DNA from: Roseateles puraquae
Lineage (GTDB): Bacteria > Pseudomonadota > Gammaproteobacteria > Burkholderiales > Burkholderiaceae_C
Reading direction: 5' to 3'
Length of the DNA: 64,000 nucleotides
NCBI RefSeq assembly: GCF_002205845.1
Contig: NZ_NISI01000001.1
Location: 1,364,001-1,428,000, forward strand
The position numbers and the translations under genes are program-made. Positions 56,463 to 64,000 of the stretch are shown piece by piece (within the stretch, counting starts at the first letter, position 1; each line of letters starts with the position of its first letter). The notes beneath the pieces were generated by a model that was not told the origin of the DNA, did no database searches, and saw only the letters and a list, made by a program, of their open reading frames with translations.

Positions 56463-57572
56463 CTAACCGAGCAACTGCCAGCCGAGGGCCCGCTCCAGGC
56501 ACCACACGCCGGCCAGGGCAGCCACGCCGGCCGACAGCACCGGCACGATGCCGCGCCGGTAGATCGGCTGGCCGCGCATCAACAGGGCAGGCGGCAGCAG
56601 CAACGCGACCACGGCGAGCTGCCCCAGTTCCACGCCCACGTTGAACCCCAGCAAGGGCAGCACGAGCGCGCCGCCCCGCAGGCCCAGGTCCTTCAGCGGC
56701 CCGGCAAAGCCTACGCCGTGTACCAACCCGAACATGGCCACCATCACCCAGCGCGGCCCAGGCACGAAGGGGCGCAGGTTGTCCAGCGCCGCCAGCAGCA
56801 CGGTCAAGGCGATCAGGGATTCGACGGCAGCCGCCGGCGGATCAATGAAGCCACCCGCCGCCAGGCCCAGCGTGACCGAATGCGCCAGCGTGAAGGCGGT
56901 GACGAGCTTGAGCGTCTCGGCCAGCACGCTGCGGGCGCCGTCGCGCGGCTGCCAGACGGCCCCATCACGCCGGAACACGGCCACCAACAGCAGCGTCACG
57001 AGGAAGAGCACATGGTCCAGCCCGCCTGCGATGTGGCCCACGCCTTCCACGATGAACCCGCCCAGGCCGCGCCCCTCTGCGGCATGGAGCCGCCGCGGGC
57101 CCGCGCCCGGCACCAGGACCAGGGGCTCCCCCGGCGAGCCCTCCAGGCGCGCGAGCCCGCGGTGGGCTGCATCGGTCTGGGCAAACAGCCGGTAATCGAG
57201 CACCAGCGCCTGCACCGGCGACGGGCAGTGCCAGTGGCGGATCAGCACCGCGTAGGTGCCGTCACTGTGCTCTTCGAGCTGGGGCGTCGGCCGGTCCAGC
57301 GAGGTGCAGGCCACGCCATCGGCCGTGAATTGCAGGCCATCGGCAGCGAGGCGCTCGATGTCCGGCCAGCGGGTCCGGACCTCGCCCCAGCTGAGCGCGC
57401 CATCGCCGTCGGCGTCGAGCGCCAGATCGCGGTCAAGGTCGCGCAGGGCCACGTCCAGGCGCTGCTGCACCTGGGTGCCGTCCACGCGGTAGATGACGTA
57501 GGCTTCGCTGGCCTGGTGGGCCTGGGCGCCGCCGGCAAAGAGCAGGGTCAACCACAACAGGCAGCGGATCAC
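56463..57572 (-). CDS. HupE/UreJ-family membrane protein with N-terminal EF-hand
   Basis: A 369-residue protein starting at GTG 57572, which overlaps the TPR gene stop by 4 nt. The signal peptide ends GGAQA-HQA. An exported N-terminal domain of about 190 residues contains a canonical EF-hand loop, DADGDGALSWGE, at 53-64. The C-terminal half is the HupE/UreJ-type membrane domain of about six helices: GVGHIAGGLDHVLFLVTLLL, then AFTLAHSVTLGLA, then FGLVHGVGFAGPL. The conserved His residues in H-x-x-x-G-x-D-H, H-S and H-G-x-G-F are present. HupE/UreJ proteins are linked to nickel or cobalt handling, but this long form is of unknown function. It is the last gene of the DUF4331 cassette. Confidence 0.85.
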   Translation of the reverse strand: MIRCLLWLTLLFAGGAQAHQASEAYVIYRVDGTQVQQRLDVALRDLDRDLALDADGDGALSWGEVRTRWPDIERLAADGLQFTADGVACTSLDRPTPQLEEHSDGTYAVLIRHWHCPSPVQALVLDYRLFAQTDAAHRGLARLEGSPGEPLVLVPGAGPRRLHAAEGRGLGGFIVEGVGHIAGGLDHVLFLVTLLLVAVFRRDGAVWQPRDGARSVLAETLKLVTAFTLAHSVTLGLAAGGFIDPPAAAVESLIALTVLLAALDNLRPFVPGPRWVMVAMFGLVHGVGFAGPLKDLGLRGGALVLPLLGFNVGVELGQLAVVALLLPPALLMRGQPIYRRGIVPVLSAGVAALAGVWCLERALGWQLLG

Positions 57573-58741
57573 GACGCAAAGCTCCGGTCGAGGGCGGTCA
57601 GGCGGGCATCCTGCCAGTCCATCGCGCGCAGCTCGCGGGCCAGCGCCCGGCGCGGCTCGTCGCCCTCGCGGCCGACTGCCAGCGCGGCGCGCAACAGCAG
57701 TACGGCGTCGGCAGGCTCGCGCTGCAGGCCCCAGTTGGCCTGTGCCAGACGCAGGGCGTCGCGCGGCTGCTGCATCACGTCGAGCGCGAAACGCGCCTGC
57801 TCGCGCGCATGTTTGCCGGGCTCGCGCCGGTCGGCGGCACTCAGGCGCTCGCGCATCCGGGCGGCAAGCGCCGTGGTGTCGCGGCCCAGCTGGCGCATCG
57901 CGATCACGCGGCGCAGCAGCAGCGCATCGGCATCGGCGTCCGGGCTGCGCTCCAGCAGCGTCAATGCCTCGGCAGCGCGCTGGCGGGCCAGCAGCCAATC
58001 CGCCAGCGCGGCACGGGTGTAGACCTCGTCCTCCCCGGCCAAGGCAAGGCGGTAGAGCATCGGCGCGGCTGCGTCGTCCCCCAGGCGCTCGGCCAGTTCG
58101 GCGCGCATGAGGGCCAGCCAGGGCGCGGGGCTGCGGTCGGCGCCCAGTCGCGCGAGCACCTGCGCGGCCGCCGGGGCCTGGCCGGTGAGGCTGTCCAGCT
58201 CAGCGAGGCAGGCCGATGCCTGCAGCGGCGCCGCGGCGCGCAGTTGCTCGCAGAGCCCGCGCGCCTGGGGCAGCTCGGCGCGCAGCTGGTGCAGCGCGGC
58301 GGCATCCAGCAGCGCCTGGGCACGATCGGCCGGGGCCAGATCCGGGCGCGCGAGCAGCCGGTGCAGATCGGCCAGCGCCGCGTCGAAGTCGTGCTGCGCC
58401 TGCCGGACCCGCGCGCGCAGCAGCACGGCCTGGGCCGGCGCGTCGGCCTGCCCCCACCAGTTCGCGAGCGCCGCCTGCGCCGCACCCAGCTCGCGCGGGT
58501 CGCCGTGCACCCGGGCACGACGCAGGGCCTCGCGGGCCTCGGCCGCGGCCAGCGCCAACTGGCCCGGGTCGCGCGCCAGCGCGGCGCGGCGCTGGCGCTC
58601 GGCAGCGTCGATGCGATAGGGCAGGCGTTGCACGACGGTGGCGTCGTCCTGGGGCACGAAGGGCTCGGCCCCCGACGGCAGCGACAGCATCAACGCCGCC
58701 ATCCACACGCCCCACCGCAAGGAGGCCGGCAGGACCCTCAC
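57569..58741 (-). CDS. Exported TPR-like helical-repeat protein
   Basis: A 390-residue protein of unknown function. It starts at GTG 58741 (GTGA overlap with the lipoprotein stop) with GGAGG 12 nt upstream. The signal peptide is MRVLPASLRWGVWMAALMLS followed by LPSGAEP. The rest is almost entirely Ala/Leu/Arg-rich helices with TPR-like spacing (FDAALADLHRLLARPDLAPA; AQALLDAAALHQLRAELPQA; AAPMLYRLALAGEDEVYTRA; ALADWLLARQRAAEALTLLE). It is probably a periplasmic scaffold. It overlaps both neighbours by 4 nt, so it is translated together with the HupE-like protein. Confidence 0.8.
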   Translation of the reverse strand: MRVLPASLRWGVWMAALMLSLPSGAEPFVPQDDATVVQRLPYRIDAAERQRRAALARDPGQLALAAAEAREALRRARVHGDPRELGAAQAALANWWGQADAPAQAVLLRARVRQAQHDFDAALADLHRLLARPDLAPADRAQALLDAAALHQLRAELPQARGLCEQLRAAAPLQASACLAELDSLTGQAPAAAQVLARLGADRSPAPWLALMRAELAERLGDDAAAPMLYRLALAGEDEVYTRAALADWLLARQRAAEALTLLERSPDADADALLLRRVIAMRQLGRDTTALAARMRERLSAADRREPGKHAREQARFALDVMQQPRDALRLAQANWGLQREPADAVLLLRAALAVGREGDEPRRALARELRAMDWQDARLTALDRSFAS

Positions 58742-59007
58742 AGCGGCTGGGGCTCTTCGGTGTCGCTGGCTGCGACGTCCACGGTCGGCAGGCCCAGGGC
58801 CTCGGAGGTCTCGTCATCGGTCTTCTGCGCGGCGAGGTAGCTCACCAGCGCGGTCGACGAGGCCACCGCGCTGTCGGGCACGGCCGTGGGAGCGACGGGC
58901 GGCGGCGGTGGTGGGGGCGTGACGGCATAGCCGTCATCGCCGCCACCGCAGGCGGCCAGCAGGAAGGTGGCACCGGCGGCCACCGCGGCAGTCTTTCGCG
59001 TCAGCAT
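58738..59007 (-). CDS. Small proline-rich lipoprotein
   Basis: An 89-residue lipoprotein of unknown function. MLTRKTAAVAAGATFLLAAC has the lipobox LAAC with Cys20. GGGDDGYAV, a run of seven prolines, and an acidic Ser/Ala/Thr tail (DSAVASSTALVSYLAAQKTD) follow. AAGGAGG precedes the ATG. It lies 11 bp after the DUF4331 gene and overlaps the TPR gene by 4 nt, so it belongs to the cassette. The stretch SSTALVSYLAAQKTDDETSE followed by ALGLPTV resembles small lipoproteins found beside DUF4331 genes, from memory only. Confidence 0.78.
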   Translation of the reverse strand: MLTRKTAAVAAGATFLLAACGGGDDGYAVTPPPPPPPVAPTAVPDSAVASSTALVSYLAAQKTDDETSEALGLPTVDVAASDTEEPQPL

Positions 59008-59018
59008 GGCGGCCTCCT

Positions 59019-60551
59019 TCACTTGGTGCCCGGGACGGGCGTGTTGAGGTAGGGGAAGGCCGGCAGCAGCGGCACGACGGCCTGGTCCACGGCGTCGTGC
59101 AGCTTGAAGGCGGTCGCCCCCAGCGGCACGGCGGAGGGCTTGCAGGCCGCACCGAAGCCGAGCTTGTCGGTGTCGCCGTTGGCCATGCACAGGCCGCCCA
59201 TCACCGCCACCAGCGAGATGTCGACCACGTCGTCCTTGGGCCGGCGGCCATTGGGGAAGCCGGCGTTGTCGCTGCCGCCGGCCAGGATGTTGCCGACGAT
59301 GCCCAGGCGGTTCTGCTGCGCGAAGGGCACGGGCTGGATGGCGGTGTTAAGGCGCAGCATTTCGGAGGCGGCCACCGTCTTGGGTTGGTTGACGCCCTTG
59401 ATGCCGGTCAGGAAGGTTGTGACGAGGTCGTTGCGCGGGAAGTTGGTGGGCGCCGTGTTGGGCAGGCCCAGGGCGATCTCCAGCAGCGCAGGCAGGGTGG
59501 GGTTGGTGACGTAGTCGGCGAACTGGGCGTCGTCCTTGGGCTTGGAGGCGTTGAACTTGTCCTTGTCCTTCAGGCCGATGACGACCTCGTTCACGAGGGG
59601 CATGCCCAGGCGCGAGACCTGCACCCACGCGCCACCGGCCTTTTCGCTGGTTTGATGGCCGCTGGCCGGCTTGGGGTCGAGCAAGCGACCCTGGCGCAGG
59701 CTGGCCGTCGTCCAGCCGCCGATGACATCGTCGCCGGCCGACTTCAGGCAGTCCTTGTGGACCTCCAGCGCGAGCGTGGTGACGTTCTTGTCGGCCAAGG
59801 TGTTGGGCGCGGCATTGATCAGCGACGGGTCGGTGATGACCGAGACCGGCGCGTTGACGAGGTCGAAGATGGTGCCGAGGTTGACGGCGAAGGGGTCCTG
59901 ACGCTGACCGACGAACACCTTGCCCGGCGTCTGGCAGCCCGGGATGTTGACGGCGTAGATGTGCTTGGCCGCGTAGCTGGCGTAGTCGGCGATCGTCTTC
60001 TTGCCGATGTTGTCGACGGGCTTGTCGAAGGTGGTGGCACCGGTGCTGGCATTCGTGACGGCCTGCGCCATGCCGCTGCGGCGGTCGCCACGCACGACGG
60101 TCAGGGTGTAGCTCTCGTTGAGCTGCAGGTTCGCGTCCTTGACGTTGGACACCGCCCCCGACTGGATCAGCGGAATCCCCACCGTCTTGCCCCCCACGTT
60201 CAGCTGCGTGCCGGCGCCGTTGTTGGACAGCTTGTTCTTGAAGCGGAACTGGAAGGTGATGTCTTCCTTGGCATCACCGTTGTTGTCGATGTGGATCTCG
60301 TAGAGCGCGTTGGGGTCCAGCGAGAAATAGTTGGGCCCGCCGTAGGCATCCTGCAGCGGCAGGTAGTTGGCGATCAGCGTGACCATGCCGTCACGCCCGG
60401 CCTCGTAGCTGCGGAACAGATAAAAGTCTGATGCGTCGACCTTGGGCACCGTGGTGATGAACGGAGCTTCCCGGTGGCTGGAGGCCTGGGCGCCGAACAC
60501 CAGGCAAAGCAGTGCGGCGCCCAGGGCGCTGCGGGTGAGACGTGTATTCAT
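59019..60551 (-). CDS. DUF4331 exported protein
   Basis: A 510-residue exported protein of the uncharacterised DUF4331 family. The signal peptide ends GAQA after residue 23. The mature protein starts SSHREAPFITTVPKVDASDF followed by YLFRSYE, the family signature. IHIDNNGDAKEDITFQFRF is a second signature and looks like a metal-binding acidic loop. Cysteines are few and paired (CQTPG; HKDCLKS; GLCMAN; ACKPS). AGGA lies shortly before the ATG. It is the first gene of a four-gene unit with the lipoprotein, TPR and HupE-like genes. Its function is unknown; export and the acidic loop suggest a periplasmic or surface role. Confidence 0.9.
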   Translation of the reverse strand: MNTRLTRSALGAALLCLVFGAQASSHREAPFITTVPKVDASDFYLFRSYEAGRDGMVTLIANYLPLQDAYGGPNYFSLDPNALYEIHIDNNGDAKEDITFQFRFKNKLSNNGAGTQLNVGGKTVGIPLIQSGAVSNVKDANLQLNESYTLTVVRGDRRSGMAQAVTNASTGATTFDKPVDNIGKKTIADYASYAAKHIYAVNIPGCQTPGKVFVGQRQDPFAVNLGTIFDLVNAPVSVITDPSLINAAPNTLADKNVTTLALEVHKDCLKSAGDDVIGGWTTASLRQGRLLDPKPASGHQTSEKAGGAWVQVSRLGMPLVNEVVIGLKDKDKFNASKPKDDAQFADYVTNPTLPALLEIALGLPNTAPTNFPRNDLVTTFLTGIKGVNQPKTVAASEMLRLNTAIQPVPFAQQNRLGIVGNILAGGSDNAGFPNGRRPKDDVVDISLVAVMGGLCMANGDTDKLGFGAACKPSAVPLGATAFKLHDAVDQAVVPLLPAFPYLNTPVPGTK

Positions 60552-60664
60552 CGGAGCATCCTGTGTGGCGATGCCGGCTTGGCATCTGCCCCACCTACGC
60601 CACCCGCCCGCGACTGGATGCAGCCCTCCTCCGACAAATTAGGGGGAGGTGCCTGAGCCTGGCC

Positions 60665-61891
60665 TCAGCTCAAGGCCACCCGCGCGAACTTGCGCTTGCC
60701 GACCTGCAGCACATGCTCGCCGGCATCGAGCTTGAGCCCCTTGTCCGCCAACACCTCGCCCGAGCGGCGCACGCCGCCCTGCTCGATCATGCGCAGGCCC
60801 TCGCTCGTGGACGACACCAGGCCCGCGGCCTTCAGCACCTGGGCAATTCCCAGCGGCGCCCCGGTCAGTGCGACCGTCGGGATGTCGTCGGGGATGCCAC
60901 CCTTGGCGCGGTTGATGAAGTCCTGCTCCGCCGCATCCGCCGCCGCGGCGCTGTGAAAGCGCGCGGTGATTTCCTTGGCCAGCATCACCTTGGCATCCTT
61001 GGGGTTGCGCCCGCCCGCCACCTCGGCCTTCAGCGCCGCAATCTCGGCCATCGACTTGAAGGACAGCAGCTCGTACCACTTCCACATCTGCACATCGCTG
61101 ATCGACAGGATCTTCGCGAACATGCTGTTGGCGGGCTCGGTGATGCCGATGTAGTTGTTCTTGGACTTGGACATCTTCTCGACGCCGTCCAGGCCTTCGA
61201 GCAGCGGCATGGTCAGGATGCACTGCGGCTCCTGGCCGTACTCCTGCTGCAGGTGGCGGCCCATCAGCAGGTTGAACTTCTGGTCCGTGCCGCCCAGCTC
61301 CAGGTCGCTCTTCAGCGCCACCGAGTCATAGCCTTGCATCAGCGGGTACAGGAACTCATGCACCGAGATGGGCGTGCCGGCGGCGAAGCGCTTCGTGAAA
61401 TCGTCGCGCTCCATCATGCGGGCCACGGTGTATTTGGCCGCCAGCTGGATCATGCCCACGGCGCCCAGCGGCTCGCTCCACTCGGAGTTGTAGCGAATCT
61501 CGGTGCGAGCCGGGTCGAGCACCAGCTTGGCCTGGGCGTAGTAGGTCTCGGCGTTGGCCTGGATCTGTTCCTTGGTCAGCGGCGGGCGCGTGGCGTTGCG
61601 GCCGGAGGGGTCGCCGATAAGGGACGTGAAGTCGCCGATCAGGAAGATCACCTGGTGGCCGAGGTCCTGCAGCTGGCGCATCTTGTTCAGCACCACGGTG
61701 TGACCAACGTGGATGTCGGGCGCCGTCGGGTCCAGGCCCAGCTTGATCCGCAGCGGCACGCCGGTGGCGGCGGAGCGCGCGAGCTTCTTCGTCCACTCCG
61801 CCTCGGGCAGCAGCTCCTCCACGCCGCGGCGCGTGATGGCCAGGGCTTCGAGGACGGCATCGGTGACGGGGTATTGCGGAGCGTCGGACAT
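60665..61891 (-). CDS. tyrS: Tyrosyl-tRNA synthetase
   Basis: Class I synthetase charging tRNA-Tyr. The 408-residue protein has the HIGH-type motif [14 protein letters not shown], the tyrosine/tRNA loop ([20 protein letters not shown]), KMSKS in [10 protein letters not shown] and a C-terminal S4 RNA-binding domain ([20 protein letters not shown]). It belongs to the longer TyrZ-like type with MERDDFTKR and [18 protein letters not shown]. It is divergent from the M23 peptidase gene across 254 bp, an arrangement common in Burkholderiales. Confidence 0.97.
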   Translation of the reverse strand: MSDAPQYPVTDAVLEALAITRRGVEELLPEAEWTKKLARSAATGVPLRIKLGLDPTAPDIHVGHTVVLNKMRQLQDLGHQVIFLIGDFTSLIGDPSGRNATRPPLTKEQIQANAETYYAQAKLVLDPARTEIRYNSEWSEPLGAVGMIQLAAKYTVARMMERDDFTKRFAAGTPISVHEFLYPLMQGYDSVALKSDLELGGTDQKFNLLMGRHLQQEYGQEPQCILTMPLLEGLDGVEKMSKSKNNYIGITEPANSMFAKILSISDVQMWKWYELLSFKSMAEIAALKAEVAGGRNPKDAKVMLAKEITARFHSAAAADAAEQDFINRAKGGIPDDIPTVALTGAPLGIAQVLKAAGLVSSTSEGLRMIEQGGVRRSGEVLADKGLKLDAGEHVLQVGKRKFARVALS

Positions 61892-61994
61892 GGCGGAACT
61901 GGCTCGGCAACAAACCGAACCGAATTGTTAAGTTATTGATCCATCGGGGTTAACCGGCATGTCGGGTAGGACAGAGCCGTTAGAATTCACCCTT

Positions 61995-62029
61995 CGGTTG
62001 CGGGGTGTTGCTTCATCACAACGCAACCG
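61995..62029. repeat. Inverted repeat between tyrS and the M23 peptidase gene
   Basis: CGGTTGCG (61995-62002) and CGCAACCG (62022-62029) form a perfect 8-bp dyad around 19 nt that can pair further (GTTG/CAAC). TAGAAT at 61981-61986, a five-of-six -10 match on the plus strand, lies just before it, so the hairpin could be in the 5' leader of the M23 gene. No good -35 was seen. Confidence 0.4.
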
Positions 62030-62145
62030 ATCAGGACCAAGGGATTGGAACAGAAGGATTTTAGGGCGGCGCCCACGAAGCGCGCCCTTCGCGTGGAACC
62101 GGCCTGTGCCGGGATTGCCCCAGCGACAACCCCGGAACAGCCAGC

Positions 62146-63546
62146 GTGACCGTTTTCCAGCAACGTATCCAGCAGCATCTGAAGCAACTCCAGGCCGGCG
62201 TCCAGCGCGCCGAGGCCTTTGCCGCCCGCCACCCGCGCGCCCTGACGGCGACCGTGGTCGGCACGCTGAGCTGCTTCGCCGTGACGGCCTTCGGCATTGC
62301 GCCGCTCGCGCCTGATGCGGCCGACCTGCCCAAGCGCACGGTGGTCCAGACCGTCGCTGCGCCCAGCATTGAAGACCAACTCGAAGAGCTTGCCGCCCAC
62401 AGCATTGGCCTGACCCGCGCCGAGGCGACCCGCTCCAGCGACACCCCCGACACCCTGCTCAAGCGCGCTGGCGCCTTCGACCCCGCCGCTGCCGCCTTCC
62501 TGCGCACCGACCCCCTGGCCCGCCGCATCTTCCAGGGCCGCGCCGGCAAGATGGTGCACCTCACCGCCGACTCGTCCGGCACGGTGCAAAAGATCATCGT
62601 GCGCTTCCCGGCCGAAAAGGCCGAGCAGCAAGGCACCCACTTCACCCGGCTGACCATCGCCCGCGACGGCAGCCGCTTCACCGCGCGCACCGAGACGGCG
62701 CCGCTGCAGGCCCAAGTGGCCCTGGGCAGCGGCACCATCCGCAGCTCGCTGTTCGCCGCCACCGACGACGCCAACATTCCCGACGCCATCGCCTCCCAGA
62801 TGGCCGACATGTTCTCCGGCGACATCGACTTCCACCGCGAACTGCGCAAGGGCGACCGCTTCAGCATCGTCTACGAGACGCTCACCGCCGACGGCGAACC
62901 CATCACCTGGGACGGTGGCGTCGGCCGCCTGCTGGCGGGCGAGTTCACCAACAACGGCCGCACCTATTCGGCGGTGTGGTTCAAGGACAGCGTGACCGGC
63001 AAGGGCAGCTTCTACGGCTTCGACGGCCAGAGCAAGCGCCGCGCCTTCCTGGCCAGCCCGATGGAGTTCTCGCGCATCACCAGCGGCTTCGCGATGCGCT
63101 TCCATCCCATCATGCAGACCTGGCGCCAGCACAACGGTGTCGACTACGGCGCCCCCATTGGCACCGCTGTGCGCACGGTGGGCGACGGCGTGGTGGAAGT
63201 GGCAGGCTGGCAGAACGGCTTTGGCAACGTCGTGCAAGTGCGCCACAGCGGTGACCGCACCACGGTCTATGCCCACCTGAGCCGCATCGACGTCAAGAAG
63301 GGCCAGCGCATCGAGCAGGGCCAGCGCATCGGCGCGGTCGGCATGACGGGCTGGGCCACGGGCCCGCACCTGCATTTCGAGTTCCGCGTCGGTGGCCGCC
63401 ACGTCGACCCGCGCGTCATCGCCCGCGCTTCAGAGGCCGTCACGCTGCCGAGCTACGCCAAGTCGCAGTTCGTGCAGACCGTCGCCAGCGTCAAGACCCA
63501 GCTGGCCGTGGCCCAGACGATGGATGGCGTCTCTGCCGCCGACTGA
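62146..63546 (+). CDS. M23-family (LytM) peptidoglycan endopeptidase
   Basis: A 466-residue inner-membrane-anchored or exported murein hydrolase. It starts at GTG 62146. It has one hydrophobic segment near 33-53 (ATVVGTLSCFAVTAFGIAPL), an OapA/Csd3-type middle region (FSGDIDFHRELRKGDRFSIV, YETLTADGEPI) and the LytM domain with zinc ligands His329 and Asp333 (HNGVDYGAPIGT) and His408/His410 (GPHLHFEF). GFAMRFHPIMQTWRQH includes the accessory substrate loop. All catalytic residues are present. It overlaps anmK by 23 nt and probably forms a wall-turnover operon with it. Confidence 0.94.
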   Translation: MTVFQQRIQQHLKQLQAGVQRAEAFAARHPRALTATVVGTLSCFAVTAFGIAPLAPDAADLPKRTVVQTVAAPSIEDQLEELAAHSIGLTRAEATRSSDTPDTLLKRAGAFDPAAAAFLRTDPLARRIFQGRAGKMVHLTADSSGTVQKIIVRFPAEKAEQQGTHFTRLTIARDGSRFTARTETAPLQAQVALGSGTIRSSLFAATDDANIPDAIASQMADMFSGDIDFHRELRKGDRFSIVYETLTADGEPITWDGGVGRLLAGEFTNNGRTYSAVWFKDSVTGKGSFYGFDGQSKRRAFLASPMEFSRITSGFAMRFHPIMQTWRQHNGVDYGAPIGTAVRTVGDGVVEVAGWQNGFGNVVQVRHSGDRTTVYAHLSRIDVKKGQRIEQGQRIGAVGMTGWATGPHLHFEFRVGGRHVDPRVIARASEAVTLPSYAKSQFVQTVASVKTQLAVAQTMDGVSAAD

Positions 63547-64000
63547 CCCTCGCCGGCTCTACGTCGGCCTGATGTCGGGCACGTCGCTCGACGGCACCGA
63601 TGCCGTGCTCTTCGATGCCGGGTCCCGGGCCGTGCTCGGCCATGTGCATGCCCCGTTCCCTGCCGCGCTGCGCGATGAGCTGCTGGCATTGAACGCCCCG
63701 GGCGGCAACGAACTGCACCGCGCCGCCCTCGCGGCCAACGGCGTGGCGCGTGCCTATGCCGACGTCGTGGCCCAACTGCTGGAGCAGACCGGTACGCCGC
63801 GCAGCAGCGTCATCGCCCTGGGCGCCCACGGCCAGACGGTGCGGCATCAGCCCGGCGGCTTCGACGGCTACACGATTCAGCTGCTCAACGGCGCCCTGCT
63901 GGCCGAGCAAGCCCGCATCGCCGTGGTGTGTGACCTGCGCAGCCGGGATATCGCAGCCGGCGGCCAGGGGGCGCCGCTGGTGCCGGCCTTCCACCGCGCA
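63524..64000 (+). CDS. anmK: Anhydro-N-acetylmuramic acid kinase AnmK, C-terminus beyond window
   Basis: A peptidoglycan-recycling kinase converting 1,6-anhydroMurNAc to MurNAc-6-phosphate. The first 159 residues are visible, with the diagnostic LYVGLMSGTSLDGTDAVLFD and the later GAHGQTVRHQPGG and VCDLRSRDIAAGGQGAPLVP. The ATG at 63524 lies inside the end of the M23 gene in another frame (23-nt overlap). The frame is open to the right edge. It is the downstream partner of a murein hydrolase, which fits recycling of released fragments. Confidence 0.93.
   Translation, partial: MASLPPTDPRRLYVGLMSGTSLDGTDAVLFDAGSRAVLGHVHAPFPAALRDELLALNAPGGNELHRAALAANGVARAYADVVAQLLEQTGTPRSSVIALGAHGQTVRHQPGGFDGYTIQLLNGALLAEQARIAVVCDLRSRDIAAGGQGAPLVPAFHRA

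Overview
The window is GC-rich, densely coded DNA from a betaproteobacterium, most probably order Burkholderiales and perhaps near Rubrivivax, Leptothrix or Roseateles. This placement is inferred from gene content and order, not from a database search. The main pointers are pilMNOPQ linked to aroKB and dgt, a divergent ponA, Coq7-type ubiquinone synthesis, Burkholderiales-type porins, a PEP-CTERM protein and a gspGHIJKLMN-DEF operon. No tRNA, rRNA, CRISPR array, prophage or classical IS element was seen. No gene-free gap exceeds 300 bp.

Layout. 1-2260 (minus): a minor-pilin operon (pilE-like, fimT, pilV, pilW) that leaves the left edge. 2456-8811 (minus): gltBD, glutamate synthase, with promoter and terminator. 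8819-9646: a RAYT transposase module bounded by inverted repeats, lying against the gltB promoter. 9656-19829 (minus): one long co-oriented block, pilM-N-O-P-Q, an Ig-like lipoprotein, aroK, aroB and dgt. 20125-22518 (plus): ponA. 22537-26930: cyaY, the small lipoprotein lptM (without its usual lysA neighbour) and a dipeptide-type ABC transporter with no binding protein. 27115-29540 (minus): two paralogous porins, each with its own terminator. 29734-33774: coq7, osmC-like, a probable small RNA, ilvA and a divergent CobT-like gene.

33790-44987: a complete type II secretion locus, with gspC reversed and gspGHIJKLMNDEF in one tightly overlapped operon. It ends in two tandem 107-bp palindromic units. 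45262-48952: a chemoreceptor facing a Lon-like AAA ATPase that has no protease domain, paired with a 5'-nucleotidase. 48974-56401: an exported penicillin-acylase-family Ntn hydrolase, a PEP-CTERM protein and an exported Tricorn-like protease. 56463-60551 (minus): a four-gene exported or membrane cassette (DUF4331 protein, small lipoprotein, TPR protein, HupE/UreJ-like membrane protein with an EF-hand loop). 60665-64000: tyrS, then divergently an M23 peptidase and the start of anmK.

Functionally the window is dominated by the cell envelope: type IV pili, type II secretion, peptidoglycan synthesis and turnover, porins and exported hydrolases. Amino-acid and cofactor housekeeping genes lie between them. 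The best candidates for undescribed biology are the DUF4331/HupE cassette, the small RNA upstream of ilvA that exposes an anti-Shine-Dalgarno loop, the CobT-like protein with altered active-site motifs, the repeat-bounded RAYT module and the tandem palindromic units.
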